Part shown: in pieces, positions 1 to 5,401 of the stretch | Numbering within the stretch: position 1 is the first letter of the stretch | Layout: every line of letters starts with the position of its first letter | DNA from: an uncultured Eubacteriales bacterium | Lineage (GTDB): Bacteria; Bacillota; Clostridia; Monoglobales; Monoglobaceae | NCBI GenBank assembly: GCA_958346135.1 | Contig: CATVQN010000022.1 | Location: 1-9,454, forward strand | Direction of reading: 5' to 3' | Length of the DNA: 9,454 nt | The notes under the pieces: model-generated | The model's input: the letters and a program-made list of their open reading frames with translations, nothing else | Told to the model about the DNA's origin: nothing | Databases searched by the model: none | Translations under genes and position numbers: made by a program

Positions 1-4
1 GTGT

Positions 5-33
5 AGCATAATTTTGGTGCCATGGAGTGTCAA
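5..33 (-). promoter_or_regulatory. Strong sigma-A promoter for a gene beyond the left edge
   Basis: On the minus strand the -35 box TTGACA (28-33) is a perfect consensus match. It is separated by exactly 17 bases from the -10 box TATGCT (5-10). It lies about 40 bases past the tsaD terminator, so it opens a new transcription unit whose start point falls at or just outside the left edge. An inverted repeat (GGTGCC at 16-21, GGCACC at 34-39 on the plus strand) brackets the -35 box and could be an operator. The gene it serves is not in the window. Confidence 0.75.
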
Positions 34-70
34 GGCACCCGAGAGCCCTTTTTTCGCTTTCTATCCAAAT

Positions 71-98
71 AAAAAGCCGCAGCAAGGTAGGCTGCGGC
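71..98 (-). terminator. Intrinsic terminator of the secA-tsaD operon
   Basis: Read on the minus strand, GCCGCAGC (98-91) pairs perfectly with GCTGCGGC (83-76) across a 7-base loop and is followed at once by five T (75-71). It starts 14 bases after the tsaD stop codon. This is a textbook rho-independent terminator and fixes the end of the operon. Confidence 0.95.
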
Positions 99-112
99 AT
101 ATGGGATTTATA

Positions 113-1120
113 TTATTTGTCTAAGGGCAAATTGGGAACTGCGTTTAATGACATATCGGCCACCTCGCCGTTTTGATACGCAAAATAGGCCGCACAGCCA
201 ATCATGGCCGCATTGTCGGTACACAGCTCCGGTCTCGGATACTGAAAGGCCAGATGGTTTTCTCCGGCCTTTTGCAGGATTCGCTCCCGCAGTGGGAGGT
301 TGGCGGCCACACCGCCCGCAAGGGCAATTTGCGAAACCTGATACTCTTTTGCACACTGAATCAGGTGCTCTGACAGCACATCGATGACCGCCTCCTGAAA
401 GGAAGCCGCCACATCTGCCCGATTGACGGGGATTCCCTTTTGCTCTGCGTGGTGCAGATAATTCAGCACCGCCGTTTTCACACCGCTGAAGCTGAAATCA
501 AAGCCCTGCTCTCCCATATTGACCCTGGGAAAATGGATGGCATTGGGGTTACCCTCTGCCGCCGCCTTCTGGATGGCAGGTCCGCCCGGATAGCCGAGGC
601 CCAGCACCCGGGATACCTTATCAAACGCCTCCCCCGCCGCATCGTCATGGGTCCTGGCCAAGACCCGGTATTGATGATAGTCCTCCACCAGCACAATATG
701 ACTGTGACCGCCCGAGGCCACAAGGCAGACAAAGGGCGGCTTAAACTTTGGATTTTCAAGATAGTTGGCACAGATATGACCCTTGATGTGATGAACCGGA
801 ATGAGCGGCTTATTCAGCGCATAGGCAAGTCCCTTTGCGGTGGAAACCCCCACCAGCAATGCACCCACCAATCCCGGGCCGTAGGTGACGGCAACAGCGT
901 CCAGCTCCGAAAGCTCCAGGTTGCAGTCTGCCATAGCACGGTCAATTACACAGCTGATATATTCAATATGTTTTCTGGATGCGATCTCCGGCACCACGCC
1001 GCCATAGAGCTTATGCAGTGCAATCTGGGTATGAATGACGTTAGACAGCACCTTGGTGCCGTCTTCCACCACGGCCGCCGCCGTTTCATCACAGGAGCTT
1101 TCAATGGCTAAAATTCGCAT
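113..1120 (-). CDS. tsaD: tRNA N6-threonylcarbamoyladenosine transferase TsaD
   Basis: TsaD (formerly YgjD/Gcp) is the Kae1-type ATPase that moves the threonylcarbamoyl group from TC-AMP to A37 of ANN-decoding tRNAs; in bacteria it works with TsaB and TsaE. The 335-residue protein has the family's usual length. It opens with MRILAIESSCDET, carries the metal-binding H111 and H115 (HHIKGH), the glycine-rich LVASGGHSH near residue 135, LGYPGGP near 175 and the ASKHA-type end motif CTDNAAMIG with D302. The start at 1120 is chosen over an upstream ATG (1153) because GAGGAG sits 6 to 7 bases before it and the family begins at MRIL. It follows rimI by 11 bases and is the last gene of the operon. TsaB and TsaE are not in the window, whereas Sua5, which makes TC-AMP, is two genes upstream. 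Confidence 0.97.
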   Translation of the reverse strand: MRILAIESSCDETAAAVVEDGTKVLSNVIHTQIALHKLYGGVVPEIASRKHIEYISCVIDRAMADCNLELSELDAVAVTYGPGLVGALLVGVSTAKGLAYALNKPLIPVHHIKGHICANYLENPKFKPPFVCLVASGGHSHIVLVEDYHQYRVLARTHDDAAGEAFDKVSRVLGLGYPGGPAIQKAAAEGNPNAIHFPRVNMGEQGFDFSFSGVKTAVLNYLHHAEQKGIPVNRADVAASFQEAVIDVLSEHLIQCAKEYQVSQIALAGGVAANLPLRERILQKAGENHLAFQYPRPELCTDNAAMIGCAAYFAYQNGEVADMSLNAVPNLPLDK

Positions 1121-1131
1121 AGGGATTCTCC

Positions 1132-1590
1132 TCACTCGTTTGTTAGATTCCATTCTTTGGTCATAATCACAGCATCTTCTGTGCCCTGATAATAGCGCTT
1201 TCGGATGCCGCAGCTAATAAAGCCCTCAGATGCGTAGAGCTTTTGTGCCGCAAGATTGCTTTGCCGCACCTCTAAGGTGACGGCGGTCATTTTTCTGCCT
1301 TGGCAGGCGCTTATCAGAGCGTCTAAAAGCTGCCGTCCGATTCTCTCTCGCCGATACTCCGGATGGACCGCCAGCTTGGTGATATTTCCCACATCGTACA
1401 GAAACCACACGCCGCCGTAACCGATGATTTTTCCCGTTTTCTCTGATTTTGCCGTCAGGAAACAGGAAAGGGGATTATGAAGCTCGTTTTCAAAGGAAGG
1501 TCGGCTCCAAGGGTCCTTGGGAAAACAAATCTGCTCTAAGGCAAGTACTTCGTCAAGCGCAGACTCATTCAAACACTCCACCTGAATCAT
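1132..1590 (-). CDS. rimI: RimI-type protein N-terminal acetyltransferase (GNAT)
   Basis: This 152-residue protein is a GNAT acetyltransferase of the RimI family, which uses acetyl-CoA to acetylate protein N-termini (ribosomal protein S18 in E. coli). Visible motifs are the central strand ITKLAVHPEYR (70-80), the acetyl-CoA loop RRERIGRQLL (80-89) and LEVRQSNLAAQKLYASEGF (106-124), where E107, N112 and Y119 match the catalytic and CoA-contact positions of RimI. The loop has Arg where the usual R-x-x-G-x-G/A motif has its first Gly. The start at 1590 forms an ATGA overlap with the upstream fusion gene, with AGGA about 8 bases before it; an earlier ATG at 1623 would run far into that gene. Placement directly before tsaD is common in Firmicutes. 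The true substrate here is unknown. Confidence 0.92.
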   Translation of the reverse strand: MIQVECLNESALDEVLALEQICFPKDPWSRPSFENELHNPLSCFLTAKSEKTGKIIGYGGVWFLYDVGNITKLAVHPEYRRERIGRQLLDALISACQGRKMTAVTLEVRQSNLAAQKLYASEGFISCGIRKRYYQGTEDAVIMTKEWNLTNE

Positions 1591-3044
1591 AGATTTTCCT
1601 GCCATCCCTTCTGAATCAAGCACGCCAGCTGATCACGACAGCGGCGGTAATCCTCTAAGGTTCCGCCATAGGGATCGGCCACCTCTTCGTCGGTTTTCGC
1701 CCATTGGGCAAGGGTCATCACTTTCCCCGCATATTGGGGATAGGAACTGCAAAGCAGCTGGGCGTGGGATCGGGTCATGGTCAGCACCGCATCTGCCGCC
1801 TCGATCATTTCCCCGGTAATTTGCCGGGAACGATGGTGGGAAATATCGATTTCCTTTTCCCGCATGGCCTCCACTGCCTGAGACGATGCCGGTGCACCGC
1901 CGGCACAAATTCCCGCAGAGGACACAAGCACCAGTCTGTCGCTGCGGCAGGCCAAGGCATTCATCATGCCTTCTGCCATGGGACTTCGGCAGGTGTTTCC
2001 GGTACATACCAGCAAAAGGTGCATCGTCTTTTGGCTAAGGTCAAGCACCTGTCCGGCCGCCGCACGATAAAGACGGTTACGCACCGCACTCCATACGCCA
2101 AGCTCCGGAATTTCCGGTGCAAGAATCAGAGAAACGCCCTCGTCATCCAGTCCGCGAAGGCCAGCAAACAGCCGATGCGCCGCCGCATCAGGTGCATTCC
2201 TGCTGCCGAGGGAAAAGGTGATTGCCCTGGGGTCAAGACAAGGAAATTCGTCAAAGATCAGTACCCCCACCCTTTCTCTGTCACAGCATTCTTTAACATA
2301 TTGCTTTGCCTGCTCCAAATCTCCATGCAGAATCTGCACCGGCGCATGAGGGGCGTAATGCTTATATTTCAGTCCCGGCGATTTCGGGCTCTCTCCTTCT
2401 TTAATCTCTGTCACAACCTGAATCGGGCCGATCAATTCTTCAATCTGTTCTTTGGTGATACCGCCGGGACGGTATAAAACGGGATCAGTTCCGCTGACAT
2501 CCAGCACCGTAGATTCCAAGCCGACCCGGCAGTCACCGCCGTCGATGATGGCATCCACCCTGCCGTCCATGTCGGCTTTCACATGAGAAAACGACGTAGG
2601 ACTGGGAAGTCCGGAACGATTGGCAGAGGGCGCCGCCACCGGAACGCCGGCAGTCAAAAGCAGTTCCTTTGCCGCAGGCTGGCTCGGCATCCGGACCGCC
2701 ACCGTATCCATACCGCCGGTAACCACAGTGGGGATAGCATCAGATTTATGAAAAATCAAGGTCAGCGGCCCCGGCCAAAAAGCATCTATCAGCTTTTGCG
2801 CCGATTCCGGAATTTCCCTAACCAACTGCGGCAACATCGAAAGCTCCGCAATGTGTACAATCAGGGGATTGTCAGAGGGACGGCCCTTTGCGGCAAAAAT
2901 CTTCCGAACCGCCGACGCATCGAGGGCATTGGCGCCCAGTCCGTAAACGGTTTCGGTAGGAAAGATGACAGTACCGCCGCTGCGCAGAATCTCGCCTGCA
3001 ATCGCAAGGTCTTCTCGTTTTTCCGTTAAATACTTCGTTTCCAT
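1587..3044 (-). CDS. Fusion: threonylcarbamoyl-AMP synthase (Sua5) + YwlE-type protein-arginine phosphatase
   Basis: The 485-residue protein has two enzymes in one frame. Residues 1 to about 333 are a full-length Sua5/YwlC, which makes threonylcarbamoyl-AMP from Thr, bicarbonate and ATP for t6A. They show PTETVYGLG (29-37), KGRPSDNP (53-60), APSANRSG (138-145), the linker SPGLKYKHYAP (222-232) and a C-terminal Sua5 domain. From Met341 there is a complete low-molecular-weight phosphatase: P-loop CTGNTCRS (347-354) with nucleophile C347 and R353, and the acid loop ADPYGG with D457. Thr351 corresponds to the Thr that marks YwlE arginine phosphatases; tyrosine phosphatases usually have Ile there. 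No stop or clear ribosome binding site separates the halves. The start at 3044 has AAGGAG 8 bases before it. In B. subtilis ywlC and ywlE are near neighbours, so a fusion is plausible. Confidence 0.93.
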   Translation of the reverse strand: METKYLTEKREDLAIAGEILRSGGTVIFPTETVYGLGANALDASAVRKIFAAKGRPSDNPLIVHIAELSMLPQLVREIPESAQKLIDAFWPGPLTLIFHKSDAIPTVVTGGMDTVAVRMPSQPAAKELLLTAGVPVAAPSANRSGLPSPTSFSHVKADMDGRVDAIIDGGDCRVGLESTVLDVSGTDPVLYRPGGITKEQIEELIGPIQVVTEIKEGESPKSPGLKYKHYAPHAPVQILHGDLEQAKQYVKECCDRERVGVLIFDEFPCLDPRAITFSLGSRNAPDAAAHRLFAGLRGLDDEGVSLILAPEIPELGVWSAVRNRLYRAAAGQVLDLSQKTMHLLLVCTGNTCRSPMAEGMMNALACRSDRLVLVSSAGICAGGAPASSQAVEAMREKEIDISHHRSRQITGEMIEAADAVLTMTRSHAQLLCSSYPQYAGKVMTLAQWAKTDEEVADPYGGTLEDYRRCRDQLACLIQKGWQENL

Positions 3045-3056
3045 TCTCTGCACTCC

Positions 3057-3082
3057 TTTCCCGATTTGCGCCATACGGGAAA
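3057..3082 (-). promoter_or_regulatory. Small hairpin just before the sua5-ywlE ribosome binding site
   Basis: In the 85-base gap between prfA and the fusion gene, the minus strand reads TTTCCCG (3082-3076), then 12 bases, then CGGGAAA (3063-3057). These are perfect 7-base complements. The second arm overlaps the first A of the AAGGAG ribosome binding site. There is no T-run after it, so it is not a terminator. A mild effect on translation of the fusion gene is possible but is inference. Confidence 0.35.
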
Positions 3083-3129
3083 AGCCCACAGCATCGCCTG
3101 TTTTCGGCGCAGCCGGTGGACTTTTTTCG

Positions 3130-4209
3130 TTACAGCTCTTCTGCCTGTGCCTTGAGCTTCTCACTTTGGTCTGTGGTAATCAGGGCATCGATAATTTCAT
3201 CCAAATCGCCGTTCATCACCTGTTCCAGCTTATATAGGGTCAAGCCGATTCGATGGTCGGTGATTCTGCCCTGAGGAAAGTTATAGGTTCGAATCCGCTC
3301 GCTGCGGTCTCCGGTACCCACCTGGCTTTTTCGGTCTGCCGCAATACTGGCGCTGCGCTCCTGCTCCATCTTATCATAGAGCCGAGAGCGAAGCATTTTC
3401 ATGGCCGCCTCGCGGTTTTTATGCTGGGAACGCTCGTCCTGACAGGCAACCACAATTCCGGTAGGAAGATGGGTAATCCGGATGGCGGACTCGGTCTTGT
3501 TGACATGCTGACCGCCGGCGCCACTGGAACGATAGGTGTCAATCTGTAAATCCTCCGGATTGATTTCCACCTCGACCTCGTCGACCTCGGGCAATACCGC
3601 CACGGTAACCGTCGAGGTATGAATCCGGCCGCTGGATTCGGTTTCGGGGACACGCTGCACCCGGTGCACACCGCTTTCAAACTTTAGGCGGCTGTACGCC
3701 CCCTCCCCCTCTAACATGAAGGTGACCTCCTTAATGCCGCCGATTCCGATTTCGCTAAGGTTTAGCACCTCGGTTTTCCAGCGCTTGGAATCTGCGTACA
3801 TACAATACATCCGAAACAAATCCCCCGCAAACAGAGCCGCTTCATCACCGCCGGCACCGCCCCGGATTTCCATAATCACGTTTTTCTCGTCATTGGGGTC
3901 CTTCGGCAGCAGCAAGATTTTGAGCTCCTCCTCGATACGGACAATGTTCTCCTTGGCTTGCTTGGTTTCCTCCGCCAGCAGCTCTTTAAATTCCTTATCG
4001 CTGTCCGGATCCTCCATCATCAGCTTGGCATCCTCTATGGTATTGACATTTTCCTTGTATTCCCGGTATTTTTCCACGATCGGGGTCAGGTCGGAATGCT
4101 CCTTACAGAGCTTTCGCCAGGTATCCTGATCGGCAATCACCTCGGGATCGCTGATTTTCTGCGCCAATTCCTCAAATTGCTTTTCGATAAATGATAGTTT
4201 TTCAAACAT
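3130..4209 (-). CDS. prfA: Peptide chain release factor 1 (RF1)
   Basis: RF1 reads UAA and UAG in the ribosomal A site and triggers peptide release. The 359-residue protein has the normal length and domain order: a helical N-terminal domain, the codon-recognition motif PxT as PET (188-190, within RVPETESSGRIHTS), and the catalytic loop with GGQ at 232-234 followed by HVNKTESAIRITHLPTG. The PxT motif, in place of RF2's SPF, makes it RF1. The start at 4209 (MFEKLSF) is chosen over an ATG at 4251 because AAAGGAG lies 6 bases before it and the homology begins there. The stop is UAA. It follows prfB by 51 bases. The GGQ-methylating enzyme gene prmC, which often follows prfA in Firmicutes, is not next to it. 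Confidence 0.97.
   Translation of the reverse strand: MFEKLSFIEKQFEELAQKISDPEVIADQDTWRKLCKEHSDLTPIVEKYREYKENVNTIEDAKLMMEDPDSDKEFKELLAEETKQAKENIVRIEEELKILLLPKDPNDEKNVIMEIRGGAGGDEAALFAGDLFRMYCMYADSKRWKTEVLNLSEIGIGGIKEVTFMLEGEGAYSRLKFESGVHRVQRVPETESSGRIHTSTVTVAVLPEVDEVEVEINPEDLQIDTYRSSGAGGQHVNKTESAIRITHLPTGIVVACQDERSQHKNREAAMKMLRSRLYDKMEQERSASIAADRKSQVGTGDRSERIRTYNFPQGRITDHRIGLTLYKLEQVMNGDLDEIIDALITTDQSEKLKAQAEEL
3413..3437 (+). repeat. 25-bp direct repeat, copy in prfA
   Basis: These 25 bases are identical to 4523-4547 in prfB. They encode the conserved stretch around RSQHKNR after the GGQ domain, so the repeat reflects paralogy of RF1 and RF2. The copies are 1,110 bases apart and in the same reading frame. 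Confidence 0.9.
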
Positions 4210-4260
4210 ATAAAACTCCTTTACTGCGTAGGCAAAACATCCGTCCTGCAAGGCGCACGT

Positions 4261-5374
4261 CTATAATTCGCCTCTGGACTTTGCAATCAGGTAGGCGTTG
4301 ATAAAACCGTTTAAATCACCGTCCATGACTGCGCCGATATTTCCCACCTCATAGCCGGTTCGATGATCCTTCACCATACTGTAGGGATGGAAAACATAGG
4401 AACGTATCTGACTGCCCCAGCCGATCTCCATTTCTACGCCCTTTAAATCCTCAATCTTCTCCTTTTGTTCACGCTCCGCAATCTCAATGAGCTTGGAGGT
4501 GAGCATCTTCATGGCAGTCTCTCGGTTTTTATGCTGGGAACGCTCGTTTTGGCAGGTGACAACCACGCCGGTGGGAAGATGGGTAATCCGAATGGCGGAC
4601 TCAGTCTTATTGATATGCTGGCCGCCGGCGCCGCTAGAACGATAGGTATCAACCCGCAGATCCTCCGGATTGATCTGAACATTGATGTCATCGTCAATCT
4701 CGGGCATCACCTCTACCGAGGCAAAGGAGGTATGCCGCCTTGCCGCAGAGTCAAACGGCGATATCCGCACCAGACGGTGAACACCCTTTTCGCATTTGGC
4801 ATAGCCATAGGCGTTTAAGCCCTCAACCAAAAATGTCACACTCTTGATACCGGCCTCCTCGCCCGCCAGATAGTCCAGAGTTTCGGTTTTATAGCCCTGG
4901 CGCTCTGCCCAGCGGACATACATCCGAAACAGCATCTCACACCAGTCCTGTGCCTCGGTGCCGCCGGCACCGGCGTGCAGCGTCATAATGGCGTTGTTTT
5001 TGTCGTATTTCCCGGAGAGCAGCGTTTCCAGCTTCATGGACTCCAGCTCGCTTTCCAGTTTGCTGTAGCCCTGCTTGACCTCGCCGAGTACGCTTTCGTC
5101 ATTCTCCTCGATGGCAAGCTCCACCAGAGTGAGCAAATCCTCCCAGCTGCTCTTTAGATTCTCGTAGCGCTCGATTTTACTGCGCATACCCTTGATCTTC
5201 TGCAGCGTACGGCCGGCCGCCTCCATATCGTTATAAAAATCGGGTGCCATGGTCGTCTGTTCCAGTTCATCGGCTTCCGCTTGGGTTTTGGCAATGTTAA
5301 AGTGAATCCCTCAGTTCTGTTATATCTTTCTCCATTCCCTCAAGGCCGAGCTTGTACTCGTCAAAAGCTATCAC
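4261..5374 (-). CDS. prfB: Peptide chain release factor 2 (RF2), expressed by +1 programmed frameshift
   Basis: RF2 reads UGA and UAA and releases the finished peptide. The conserved part is one continuous frame below 5298, but its first ATG (5250) is 41 residues inside the family. A 25-codon frame upstream starts at GTG 5374, has AAAGGA 9 bases before it, and ends ...LRDSL at UAA 5299-5297. Shifting +1 at CTT and resuming at AAC 5298 gives a 370-residue protein. In that numbering the anticodon-like motif SPF falls at 205-207 and GGQ at 250-252, exactly the E. coli positions, which strongly supports the joined reading. Domains are the helical N-terminus (about 1-120), the codon-recognition region with SPF, and the catalytic loop GAGGQHINKTES. 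The final stop is UAG. secA ends 27 bases upstream, the usual Firmicutes order. The odd points are UAA at the shift site and the UAG end. Confidence 0.95.
4523..4547 (+). repeat. 25-bp direct repeat, copy in prfB
   Basis: Identical to 3413-3437 in prfA. The flanking sequence through the GGQ region is also highly similar between the two genes at the DNA level, as expected for paralogous release factors, but an exact 25-base run is long enough to support recombination. Confidence 0.9.
5296..5312 (-). promoter_or_regulatory. prfB programmed +1 frameshift site with UAA stop
   Basis: The minus strand reads AGG GAT TCA CTT TAA C. It lines up base for base in spacing with the classic RF2 site AGG GGG TAT CTT TGA C: a Shine-Dalgarno-like GAGGGA (5312-5307), the slippery Leu codon CTT (5302-5300), the stop (5299-5297), and the conserved poor-context C (5296). 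The only major departures are a weaker internal Shine-Dalgarno and TAA in place of TGA. The tRNA-Leu is expected to slip from CUU to UUU, so translation resumes at AAC. Frameshifting is inferred from the gene structure; no product was measured. Confidence 0.88.
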
Positions 5375-5401
5375 AGTATCACATCCTTTATTCGTTGTTA
5401 T

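Noticed and set aside
440..1111. 223-codon plus-strand frame opposite tsaD
   Set aside because: It lies fully antisense to a well-conserved tsaD, has no recognisable family and no ribosome binding site of note; it is a shadow of GC-rich coding sequence. The same holds for the long plus-strand frames opposite the sua5 fusion, prfA, prfB and secA.
4261..5250. prfB as a short gene starting at ATG 5250
   Set aside because: This would lack 41 N-terminal residues of the family and has no ribosome binding site; the upstream frame plus a +1 shift restores the standard length and motif numbering.
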